NCBI GenBank assembly: GCA_031268615.1
Contig: JAIRWZ010000025.1
Coordinates: 1-6,281 of the forward strand
Direction of reading: 5' to 3'
Length of the DNA: 6,281 nucleotides
DNA from: Actinomycetes bacterium
Lineage (GTDB): Bacteria > Actinomycetota > Coriobacteriia > WRKU01 > WQUG01
A program made the translations under genes and the position numbers. A model generated the notes under the pieces. It saw only the letters and a program-made list of their open reading frames with translations, did no database searches and had not been told where the DNA came from. Positions 1-5,876 of this stretch are shown one piece after another. Position 1 is the stretch's first letter. Every line of letters begins with the position of its first letter.

Positions 1-1
1 T

Positions 2-337
2 CAGTTATCTCATTTGCTCAAAGTATGTATGTGCGCACTTGCCTTGTGCCTTTCTCTCTACCTGCCTACTTCTCTCTACGCTACAAGTGCTTCAGAGATA
101 GCAGTACAAGGAACAGTAGAGGCAGGTATAGAGAAAACAAGTGAAGACGTAAAGACACCAAAGACCCCCAAACCTCCAAAGACCAGAAGCACTGACTTAA
201 AGCCTAAGACCGGAGAGACAAGCACTACTCTCGTTATCTCGGCTACAGCCCTAGGAGTCAGTATCTGCACACTTCTCATTGTTGCCGCCAAAGGCAGAAA
301 AGAAGAAGAGGCACAGCAAGTTTCTCCTATCCGATAA
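2..337 (+). CDS. Small sortase-anchored surface protein (left-partial)
   Basis: The protein is probably secreted and linked to the peptidoglycan by a sortase; its function is not recognised. The first possible start in view is TTG at 14, but no ribosome binding site precedes it and the frame is open to the window edge, so the true start is likely further left. Counting from TTG14, a hydrophobic signal-peptide-like segment covers residues 4-23 with likely cleavage after the alanine of LYA or TSA. A Lys/Pro/Thr-rich spacer (residues 47-58, KTPKTPKPPKT) follows. The C-terminus is a sorting signal: KPKTGE at 63-68 (LPXTG-like, with Lys in place of Leu), a membrane segment at about 71-92, and the charged tail KGRKEEE. 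The mature exposed part is only about 40 residues, so this may be a small surface peptide or the remnant of a longer protein. Hand-counted G+C over 61-300 is 115 of 240, lower than in the gcv genes, and it uses AGA, TTA and CTA codons, hinting at a different origin. Confidence 0.7.
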   Translation, partial: QLSHLLKVCMCALALCLSLYLPTSLYATSASEIAVQGTVEAGIEKTSEDVKTPKTPKPPKTRSTDLKPKTGETSTTLVISATALGVSICTLLIVAAKGRKEEEAQQVSPIR

Positions 338-492
338 AACGTTGCCCTACAAAATGTAGGGTAAGTTGGCTTGCCAACTTACCGCCACCTGGCAACCGAA
401 ACCCCTTGCCAACAGGCGGCACGTTGAACAAGTCAACGTGCCCTACAATATATATGGAATCCTTTACCAACTGGTGGCACCTCGATAAAACG
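332..492. repeat. 10-bp direct repeat CGATAAAACG flanking the palindrome cluster
   Basis: CGATAAAACG is present exactly at 332-341, where it includes the stop codon of the surface-protein gene, and again at 483-492. The two copies are separated by 141 bp that contain all four palindromes. This could be a target-site duplication or a recombination scar from insertion of the 342-482 segment. The palindrome ends do not abut the repeats exactly, so the insertion reading is tentative. Confidence 0.45.
345..447. repeat. Cluster of four palindromes with TGTAGGG/CCCTACA ends (MITE/REP-like)
   Basis: Four inverted repeats lie end to end. Hairpin 1, 345-361: CCCTACA-AAA-TGTAGGG, perfect 7-bp stem. Hairpin 2, 360-383: perfect 11-bp stem (GGTAAGTTGGC) with a 2-base centre. 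Hairpin 3, 382-419: CCGCC and TGGCAA arms separated by a 3x3 mismatch, 10-base loop. Hairpin 4, 418-442: perfect 10-bp stem GGCACGTTGA, loop ACAAG. TGTAGGG at 355-361 and CCCTACA at 441-447 also form the outer ends of a 93-bp unit (355-447), and GCCCTACAA occurs directly at 344-352 and 440-448. Stems share single bases at their junctions, so the unit is almost wholly paired. No T-run follows any stem, so these are not ordinary intrinsic terminators. The shape fits a small non-autonomous or REP-like intergenic element; copy number in the genome cannot be seen here. Confidence 0.7.
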
Positions 493-501
493 GAAACCCC
501 T
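384..501. repeat. Two diverged copies of a ~25-bp motif
   Basis: GCCACCT (384-390) followed 7 bases later by GAAACCCCT (398-406) resembles GGCACCT (476-482) followed 10 bases later by GAAACCCCT (493-501). The order and nine identical bases suggest a degenerate second copy of part of the palindromic element close to the gcvT promoter. Confidence 0.35.
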
Positions 502-506
502 GCTGA

Positions 507-537
507 TTGTTTTCGCGGACATGGCCTATACTATAAT
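507..537 (+). promoter_or_regulatory. Putative sigma-70-type promoter of the gcv operon
   Basis: A perfect -10 hexamer TATAAT lies at 532-537. The best -35 candidate is TTGTTT at 507-512 with a 19-bp spacer; GTTTTC at 509-514 would give 17 bp but matches less well. Transcription would start near 544, leaving a leader of about 31 nt before gcvT. That is too short for a glycine riboswitch. The promoter lies just downstream of the palindrome cluster. Confidence 0.55.
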
Positions 538-560
538 ACAGACTGAAAACGACCGACCCG

Positions 561-568
561 AAGGAAGG
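561..568 (+). promoter_or_regulatory. Ribosome binding site deciding the gcvT start
   Basis: AAGGAAGG lies 6 bases before the ATG at 575. It selects this start over the in-frame ATG at 521, which has no comparable site, would add 18 residues, and lies upstream of the predicted -10 box. Confidence 0.7.
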
Positions 569-574
569 AATGCC

Positions 575-1696
575 ATGTCTGATACCTCCGCGCCTGAAAC
601 ACTGCAACGCACGCCACTTTATGACGAACACCTGGCCCTGGGTGGCCGCATGGTACCTTTCGCCGGATTTGAAATGCCGGTTCAGTATGCTGGCATTCTG
701 GAAGAACACCATGCTACCCGCGCCTCGGCTGGCATTTTCGACATTAGTCACATGGCTGAATTCCGCGTGAGCGGGCCGGACGCAAAGGCCTTTCTTCAGG
801 CCAGCCTCTCCAATGACCTTGATAAAATCGACGATATCGGTGCGGCACAGTATACGCTGCTGTTGGACGATGAGGGACATATCATTGACGACCTGATTGT
901 CTACAATACCGGTAACGAATACTTCATCATCGCCAATGCCTCAAATCGCCACCATGATTTCAATTGGCTAAGTGAGCGCGTCCATACTCCGAAGGTCTTC
1001 GACGTCTCCCTTGTAGACGAATCTGACCGGACGGCTTTGATAGCCCTGCAAGGACCGAAGTCGATTGCCATTTTGCGTGAGCTGGCAGGGGAGGGCTGGG
1101 AAGTTCCTGCTCGTTTCCACATTGCCGAGGCAGTGCTGAACGAGAGCATTCCCGTACTGGTTGCCCGGACGGGATATACCGGTGAAGATGGCGTTGAGCT
1201 GGTTGTTCGTAACGAAGACGCACCGGCCTTATGGCGTATGCTCCTGTCGTTTCCCGAAGTAAGCCCGGTAGGTCTAGGTGCGCGGGATACCTTACGACTT
1301 GAAATGGGATACCACCTCTACGGCAACGACATGAATCGCACGCGCGGCCCTATCGAAGCAGGTCTGGGCTGGGTCTGTCCGAAGGGAAAGACCGGCTATT
1401 GCGGGTGCGAGAACGTAGCGAAGGCGCGTAGCGAAGGCGTGGGCGAAAAGCTGGCGCACCTTACGGTGACCGGCGGTGTGCCCCGCGAGGGATACCCCGT
1501 GTTGAACGAGGAAGGAGAGCGCATTGGAGTCATTGCGTCTGGCTCTCATTCCCCAACGCTTTGTACGGGCATTGCGACTGCGTATATCCCGGCGTCGTAC
1601 GTGGTGGCGGGCACAAAGTTACAGGTCCAAATCCGCAAGCGTCTGGGTCAGGCCACGGTGGTTAAACCTCCTTTCCTGCAACGCGCGGAGGGATAG
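575..1696 (+). CDS. gcvT: Glycine cleavage system T-protein (aminomethyltransferase)
   Basis: This enzyme takes the aminomethyl group from lipoylated GcvH, transfers the methylene to tetrahydrofolate to give 5,10-methylene-THF, and releases ammonia; it acts in the cytoplasm. The 373-residue length is normal for the family. The N-terminal folate-binding domain begins with TPLYDEH (13-19) and MVPFAGFEMPVQY (26-38). IFDISHM (54-60), IDDLIVY (104-110, containing the conserved catalytic Asp), ALQGP (157-161), RTGYTGEDG (198-206) and GLGARDTLRLEMGYHLYGND (233-252) are all typical. The C-terminal beta-barrel carries ASGSHSPTL (321-329) and ends in VVKPPF (362-367). The start at 575 rests on the ribosome binding site at 561-568. 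It is the first gene of the operon, under the promoter at 507-537, and gcvH follows after 99 bp. No key motif is missing. Confusion with other folate-binding T-like proteins is unlikely because gcvH and gcvP follow. Confidence 0.97.
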   Translation: MSDTSAPETLQRTPLYDEHLALGGRMVPFAGFEMPVQYAGILEEHHATRASAGIFDISHMAEFRVSGPDAKAFLQASLSNDLDKIDDIGAAQYTLLLDDEGHIIDDLIVYNTGNEYFIIANASNRHHDFNWLSERVHTPKVFDVSLVDESDRTALIALQGPKSIAILRELAGEGWEVPARFHIAEAVLNESIPVLVARTGYTGEDGVELVVRNEDAPALWRMLLSFPEVSPVGLGARDTLRLEMGYHLYGNDMNRTRGPIEAGLGWVCPKGKTGYCGCENVAKARSEGVGEKLAHLTVTGGVPREGYPVLNEEGERIGVIASGSHSPTLCTGIATAYIPASYVVAGTKLQVQIRKRLGQATVVKPPFLQRAEG

Positions 1697-1732
1697 CGCG
1701 ATTGAGAGCGGGGCGGTGTTCTCTCGCCCTAC

Positions 1733-1762
1733 TTGCTTGTAGTAATTCTGCTACCATATGAC
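1733..1762 (+). promoter_or_regulatory. Possible weak internal promoter before gcvH
   Basis: TTGCTT (1733-1738) and TATGAC (1757-1762) are 18 bp apart in the only sizeable gap inside the operon (1697-1795). The gap is more A+T-rich in this part than the genes around it. The match is modest, so it may simply be spacer sequence. Confidence 0.25.
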
Positions 1763-1795
1763 TTGAAGTTACCGTTACTGTGAGAAAGGGCTGAC

Positions 1796-2173
1796 ATGGC
1801 TTACCCGAATGACCGCAAGTATACCCCCGAACACGAGTGGATACTCGTCGAAGGCGACGAAGCAAGCGTTGGCATTACGGAATACGCACAGGAACAGCTG
1901 GGTGCAGTGGTCTACGTTGACCTGCCAGAAGCTGGAGACACCTTTGACGTTGGCGATACCTTTGGCGAGGTTGAATCAGTTAAATCAGTGTCTGAACTGT
2001 ATATGCCGGTCGCCGGAGAGGTGCAGAGCGTCAATACCCATCTGTCCGCGGCTCCTGATATCATCAACGACGACCCCTACGAAGATGGTTGGTTGATACG
2101 TATCAGCATGAGCGACCTTTCCGAGCTGGACAGTCTGTTGGATGCTGCTGCTTACGAAGCTTCCCTTTCTTAG
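1796..2173 (+). CDS. gcvH: Glycine cleavage system H-protein (lipoyl carrier)
   Basis: GcvH is the mobile carrier of the system: its lipoyl-lysine arm accepts the aminomethyl group from the P-protein, presents it to GcvT, and is re-oxidised by dihydrolipoamide dehydrogenase. The 125-residue length is normal. The N-terminus YTPEHEWI (9-16) and GITEYAQEQLGAVVYVDLPEAG (26-47) are classic. The lipoylation motif GEVESVKSVSELYMPVAGEV (57-76) places the modified lysine at residue 63 (codon 1982-1984). NDDPYEDGWLIRI (91-103) closes the domain. The ATG at 1796 is preceded by AGAAAGGG (1783-1790). The gene sits 99 bp after gcvT and 17 bp before gcvPA. Lipoylation enzymes and the L-protein gene are not in the window. 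Confidence 0.98.
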   Translation: MAYPNDRKYTPEHEWILVEGDEASVGITEYAQEQLGAVVYVDLPEAGDTFDVGDTFGEVESVKSVSELYMPVAGEVQSVNTHLSAAPDIINDDPYEDGWLIRISMSDLSELDSLLDAAAYEASLS

Positions 2174-2190
2174 CGAAGCGAGCGTCTGAC

Positions 2191-3579
2191 ATGGACTATA
2201 CAGCAATAAGTCCCGCTGAACGCGCGGCGATGCTTGCGCGTGTTGGCCTGGACAGGGTGGATGATTTGTTTGTCGATGTTCCCCCCGAAGCACTTCTCGC
2301 AGAACCGCTACCCATAGAGGGGAACTGGAGTGAAATTGACCTAAGTGCTGCGATGGACGCACTCGCACAACAAAACACCAGCGCACGCGACTATGTTTGT
2401 TTTGCCGGAGGCGGAATTTACGACCACTATCGACCGGCTTTTATCGATCACGTCCTGCGCCGGTCAGAGTTTTTCACGGCGTATACGCCCTACCAGCCCG
2501 AAGTCAGTCAGGGCACGCTGCAAGCGATTTGGGAATATCAGACGGGTATCAGCGAACTGACCGGGCTGCCGGTGGCCAACGCCAGCATGTACGATGGGGC
2601 GACGGCGCTGGTCGAAGCCGCGTTCATGGCTTTGCGTGTGCGCAGACGTCGAAGACGCGTGCTGGCGAGCGCGACCTTGGGAGAGGAAAAGCTGGCAACG
2701 CTGCGGACCTACGGCGCCGCGGGACAGATGGAGCTGGAAATCATAGCCGCTGACCGACATCTGACCGACGCTGACGCGCTGGTAGACGCGCTGGCGGCCA
2801 CAGAGGGCGGTGAAAGTGACATCGCCGCCGTATTGCTGCCGTATCCCAATTATTGCGGCATTATCGAAGACGTCAAACCTCTGATTGACGCCGCTCATGC
2901 AGTCGGGGCTTTGGCAGTGCTGGACACGACCCCCATCCTGCTGGGCTTGTTGAAGCGTCCCGGCAATCTGGGCGCTGACGTGGCGGTTGGCGAAGGCCAG
3001 CCTCTGGGCAACGCCATGAGCTTCGGGGGGCCGGGCCTGGGCTACTTTGCCTGTAGCGAACAGTGTCTGCGTCAAATGCCCGGTCGTCTGGTTGGGCGCA
3101 CCGTTGACGTTGACGGTCAGGTCGGCTATGTCCTGACGCTGGCGACCCGCGAACAGCATATCCGTCGGGAAAAGGCGACCAGCAACATTTGCAGCAACCA
3201 TGCCTTGAACGCGCTGACGGCGGGCCTGTATTTGGCAGGGGTCGGTACGGAGGGCCTGCGCGGTATCGCTGCCGACTGTTGCGCAAAGGCACGCTACCTG
3301 CGAGACGGCCTGTTGGCGACTGACCTGTTCACGGAATATCCCGGTTTGGAACAGCTGCCGTTTGGCTATGAATTCGCGTTGAAATATGCGGGTCCTGCAA
3401 CCGTGGGCCAGCTGCGGGCGCGGTTGTTTGACCAGGGCTGGCTGGCGGGCATTGAACTGCCGGACGATGTGGATGGCGCGGGTCTCTTGTTGGCCGTAAC
3501 GGAGCGCCGCACAGTGGCCGAAATCGACGACTTCATTTCGGCGGTCGTCGCGCAAAGCGAGGTGATAAGCCATGTCTGA
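2191..3579 (+). CDS. gcvPA: Glycine dehydrogenase (decarboxylating) subunit 1
   Basis: This is the N-terminal half of the split P-protein, which with GcvPB decarboxylates glycine and loads the aminomethyl group onto GcvH. It has the aminotransferase fold but lacks the PLP lysine, as expected for this subunit. From ATG 2191 it has 462 residues, close to the family's usual ~450. Diagnostic stretches are FAGGGIYDHYRP (71-82), FFTAYTPYQPEVSQGTLQ (94-111), YDGATA (134-139), VLLPYPNYCGIIED (214-227), GEGQPLG (267-273), SFGGPGLGYFA (277-287) and REQHIRREKATSNICSN (320-336). The frame is open further upstream into gcvH, but the family begins near MDYTAISPAER, so 2191 is preferred; only a weak AGCGAG-like site precedes it. 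Six arginines in a row at 151-156 are unusual but lie in a variable helix. It overlaps gcvPB by 8 bp. Confidence 0.96.
   Translation: MDYTAISPAERAAMLARVGLDRVDDLFVDVPPEALLAEPLPIEGNWSEIDLSAAMDALAQQNTSARDYVCFAGGGIYDHYRPAFIDHVLRRSEFFTAYTPYQPEVSQGTLQAIWEYQTGISELTGLPVANASMYDGATALVEAAFMALRVRRRRRRVLASATLGEEKLATLRTYGAAGQMELEIIAADRHLTDADALVDALAATEGGESDIAAVLLPYPNYCGIIEDVKPLIDAAHAVGALAVLDTTPILLGLLKRPGNLGADVAVGEGQPLGNAMSFGGPGLGYFACSEQCLRQMPGRLVGRTVDVDGQVGYVLTLATREQHIRREKATSNICSNHALNALTAGLYLAGVGTEGLRGIAADCCAKARYLRDGLLATDLFTEYPGLEQLPFGYEFALKYAGPATVGQLRARLFDQGWLAGIELPDDVDGAGLLLAVTERRTVAEIDDFISAVVAQSEVISHV
3559..3566 (+). promoter_or_regulatory. Ribosome binding site of gcvPB inside gcvPA
   Basis: GAGGTGAT lies within the last codons of gcvPA, 5 bases before the gcvPB ATG at 3572. 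It supports an 8-bp gene overlap and translational coupling of the two subunits, which are needed in equal amounts. Confidence 0.65.
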
Positions 3580-5065
3580 GCCGGTTATTTACGACTTGTC
3601 CGCGCCGGGGAAAGGCGTCGTTACCCCCCCTGCGTCCCCGCTGCCGCCGCTGGATGTCCAGGCCGCTTTTGGTTCCTACGCAGAGACAGATGAGCGAGCG
3701 CGTCCACACCTGCCGCAGGTCAGCGAAGTTGAAATTATGCGTCACTATACACATCTTTCCGCGATGAACTTTGGCGTTGATTCCGGCGCGTATCCGCTAG
3801 GTTCTTGCACCATGAAATACAATCCTCGCATTAACGAAGACGCCTGTCGTCTGCCCGGTTTTGCCGAGCTGCACCCGGCGCAGCCACCGACCTCCGCACA
3901 AGGGGCCTTGCGCCTGATGTATGAATTGCAGACAGACTTGGCGACGGCTTCAGGTTTTGCGGCGACGTCACTGCAACCGGCTGCTGGCGCGCACGGTGAG
4001 TATACGGCGCTCATGGTCTTTCGCGCGGCGCTGGCCGCGCGCGGTGAGGCGAAGACACGAACTGTCGTCTTGATACCCGACACGGCGCATGGTACCAACC
4101 CGGCCAGCGTGACGATGGCGGGGTTCACGAGCAAAACAATACCTTCCACGGAGGAAGGCTTAGTTGACGTGCAGGCGCTCAAGGCTGCTTTGGGTCCGGA
4201 CGTTGCGGCCTTTATGCTGACTAATCCCAATACCGTGGGTATCTTTGACCCACAGATACTGGAAATGACCGCTGCCGTACACGAAGCCGGAGCCTACGCC
4301 TATTGTGACGGGGCCAACTTTAACGCGATTCTGGGGGTGGTCCGGCCGGGAGATTTGGGCTTTGACGCGCTGCACATTAACCTACACAAAACTTTTTCCA
4401 CACCGCATGGTGGGGGAGGGCCGGGGGCTGGTCCCATTTGCGTCACCGAAGAGCTGGCTGACTTTTTACCCGGACCGGTAGTGGAACGCGTACTGGCCGA
4501 AGGTAACACTGCCGCTGCTGGATATCGCTTTGTCAATCCGCCCCGGTCAATTGGTCGGGTGCGGTCCTGGTACGGTAACTTTGGCGTCATGGTGCGTGCC
4601 TGGGTCTATATTCGCGCTTTGGGCGCTGCCGGCCTGCGCAAGGTTGGACAGCAGGCGGTTCTGTCAGCCAACTACCTGCGGGTACTGTTGGAAGGGGTCT
4701 TTGAAGTCGCCTACAATCGTATCTGCATGCACGAATTCGTCCTGTCGGGCGCGCCCTTTGCAAAGGCTTACGGTGTGCATACGCTCGACATTGCCAAACG
4801 ATTGCTGGACTTTGGCTTTCATCCGCCGACCATCTATTTCCCCCTCATTGTAGAGGAAGCCATGATGTTCGAGCCAACAGAAACCGAACCACTGGCATCT
4901 TTGGACGCACTCGCTTCGGCGCTTCTGTCCATTGCGCAGGAAGCCGAAACTAATCCGGAATTGCTGCATTCGGCTCCGCACAGCACGCCGGTGCGCAGGT
5001 TGGATGAGGCGGGGGCGGCCCGTGACCCTCAACTCCGCTGGACAAATACAACCGAGGTGGCGTGA
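3572..5065 (+). CDS. gcvPB: Glycine dehydrogenase (decarboxylating) subunit 2, PLP-binding
   Basis: This is the catalytic, PLP-bearing half of the split P-protein. The 497-residue length agrees with the family (about 485-490). SGAYPLGSCTMKYNPR (71-86), PAAGAHGEYTAL (136-147) and IPDTAHGTNPASVTMAG (168-184) are diagnostic. YCDGANFNA (244-252) contains the Asp expected to bind the PLP ring nitrogen, and NLHKTFSTPHGGGGPGAGP (270-288) contains the Schiff-base lysine, residue 273. The C-terminal domain includes HEFVLS, DFGFHPPTIYFPL and EAMMFEPTETE, all typical. It overlaps gcvPA by 8 bp, and its TGA stop (5063-5065) directly abuts the GTG start of the next gene. No sign of damage. Confidence 0.97.
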   Translation: MSEPVIYDLSAPGKGVVTPPASPLPPLDVQAAFGSYAETDERARPHLPQVSEVEIMRHYTHLSAMNFGVDSGAYPLGSCTMKYNPRINEDACRLPGFAELHPAQPPTSAQGALRLMYELQTDLATASGFAATSLQPAAGAHGEYTALMVFRAALAARGEAKTRTVVLIPDTAHGTNPASVTMAGFTSKTIPSTEEGLVDVQALKAALGPDVAAFMLTNPNTVGIFDPQILEMTAAVHEAGAYAYCDGANFNAILGVVRPGDLGFDALHINLHKTFSTPHGGGGPGAGPICVTEELADFLPGPVVERVLAEGNTAAAGYRFVNPPRSIGRVRSWYGNFGVMVRAWVYIRALGAAGLRKVGQQAVLSANYLRVLLEGVFEVAYNRICMHEFVLSGAPFAKAYGVHTLDIAKRLLDFGFHPPTIYFPLIVEEAMMFEPTETEPLASLDALASALLSIAQEAETNPELLHSAPHSTPVRRLDEAGAARDPQLRWTNTTEVA

Positions 5066-5368
5066 GTGACGGCAAAGAAGCGTTCATTTTTCCTAAGCGT
5101 GACAGAGCGGCGGACGATTGACTACATCGTGCGCGAGCTGGCGTTAGGGCGCGAGTTATTTGACATTTTAGACGACCCCTATGTGCGCAACCGTATTCCG
5201 GAAAAGCGCATGTATGCCCTGCACGAGGATGCGGAATTGCTGGAGGCGTTCATGGCCGAGATTGAGGCGGTGCGGGCTACAATGGTTGCCGCGGAAACTG
5301 CCGCAATCGTGGCCGCAGAAGAAGAAAAAATGAGGTCGGAGGGGGTGTCTGACCATGGCGCTTTGTGA
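5066..5368 (+). CDS. Small uncharacterised protein coupled to gcvPB and the FHA gene
   Basis: I do not recognise this 100-residue protein. It starts with GTG at 5066, immediately after the gcvPB stop, with GAGGTGG (5054-5060) as ribosome binding site; a GTG at 5099 is a less likely alternative. No cysteines, signal peptide or membrane segment are seen, so it is probably cytoplasmic. Residues 12-37 (TERRTIDYIVRELALGRELFDILDD) look helical, a conserved-looking PYVRNRIPEKR (38-48) follows, and residues 52-91 form a long acidic Ala/Glu-rich helix with possible coiled-coil character (EAFMAEIEAVRATMVAAETA, then EEEKMR). The last 14 bp overlap the start of the FHA gene. Codon use matches its neighbours and the tight packing argues it is real. 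A helical adaptor or partner of the FHA protein or P-protein is conceivable, but nothing in the sequence shows a function. Confidence 0.85.
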   Translation: MTAKKRSFFLSVTERRTIDYIVRELALGRELFDILDDPYVRNRIPEKRMYALHEDAELLEAFMAEIEAVRATMVAAETAAIVAAEEEKMRSEGVSDHGAL

Positions 5369-5876
5369 GAACTGCGGAAAATCTTTCCCGACAGAAGACG
5401 GCGCCGCGACGCGCCTGTGCCCCGACTGTCTGGAAGCGACCGCGCTGCCGACGACCTCTTTTGCGCCGGTGGGAGGACCTGCCGTTGAGGTAAAGCGAGG
5501 CGTTGTTGACGCGGCTCATGCCCTGTGTCTGTGCGTGGTAAAAGGTCCCCAGATTGGCGAGTGCTTTTATTTAGAAGGAGCGAGCGCGTCCATTGGCCGC
5601 GACCCAAAGGCCCAGCTATTCTTAAATGACCGGACGGTGTCCCGGGAACATGCCGTCATCGAGCGGCGTGATGGCGAGGTTTGGTTGCGGGACGCCGGGT
5701 CGCTGAACGGAACCTATGTGAACGGCGTTATTGAGGATGAAGCGCAACTCTTTGATGGTGATATGCTGCAAATCGGAACATTTCAGATGGTGTTTCATTT
5801 GGGTGAGAAGTGCGAACCGGTCACTGCAGCGACTGACAAAGCGGTCGGCAAGCCGGGTGAAGGCGGGCAGGGGTGA
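5355..5876 (+). CDS. Zinc-ribbon/FHA-domain protein, GarA/OdhI-like
   Basis: The FHA domain binds phosphothreonine peptides. The 173-residue protein starts at ATG 5355 after GGAGGGGGTG (5338-5347). A CxxC-x14-CxxC zinc ribbon (Cys 4, 7, 22, 25) forms the N-terminus. A linker with LPTTSF (31-36) follows, then the FHA domain at about 57-148: SIGRD (79-83), VSREHA (95-100), LRDAGSLNGTYVNG (111-124) and GDMLQIGTFQMVF (135-147). Expected phosphopeptide contacts (Arg82, Ser96, Asn118) are present. The domain resembles mycobacterial GarA closely (known family: VVKxGP, SIGR, DVGSLNGTYVN, VQIGKFRLVF). GarA/OdhI control 2-oxoglutarate dehydrogenase and glutamate enzymes according to phosphorylation of an N-terminal ETTS motif. 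The LPTTSF here may correspond, which is inference. The zinc ribbon is not part of mycobacterial GarA. The next gene, also as in mycobacteria, is the MerR regulator, overlapping by 4 bp. Confidence 0.9.
   Translation: MALCENCGKSFPTEDGAATRLCPDCLEATALPTTSFAPVGGPAVEVKRGVVDAAHALCLCVVKGPQIGECFYLEGASASIGRDPKAQLFLNDRTVSREHAVIERRDGEVWLRDAGSLNGTYVNGVIEDEAQLFDGDMLQIGTFQMVFHLGEKCEPVTAATDKAVGKPGEGGQG

Noticed and set aside
345..447. Palindrome cluster as a CRISPR array
   Set aside because: The units are different inverted repeats with no identical direct repeats spaced by unique spacers.
521..574. Upstream in-frame ATG at 521 as the gcvT start
   Set aside because: It lies before the predicted -10 box and has no ribosome binding site, whereas AAGGAAGG precedes the ATG at 575, which also gives the normal family length.
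338..574. Glycine riboswitch upstream of gcvT
   Set aside because: I looked for the conserved riboswitch core and found none; the hairpins here are plain palindromes and lie upstream of the predicted promoter.
464..880. Minus-strand frame of 138 codons over the gcvT start
   Set aside because: It is opposite gcvT and its promoter, with no ribosome binding site support or recognisable protein features.
1704..1729. Inverted repeat GAGAG/CTCTC and GGGCG/CGCCC after gcvT as a terminator
   Set aside because: The two pairings are short and mutually exclusive, with no following T-run, and the downstream genes belong to the same pathway.
2089..2190. N-terminal extension of gcvPA into gcvH
   Set aside because: The extra residues are the gcvH coding sequence in another frame; family members begin near the ATG at 2191.
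2464..3573. Long open frame of 369 codons on the minus strand across gcvPA
   Set aside because: It is antisense to a clear gcvPA, has no recognisable domain, and long antisense frames are expected opposite G+C-rich coding sequence.
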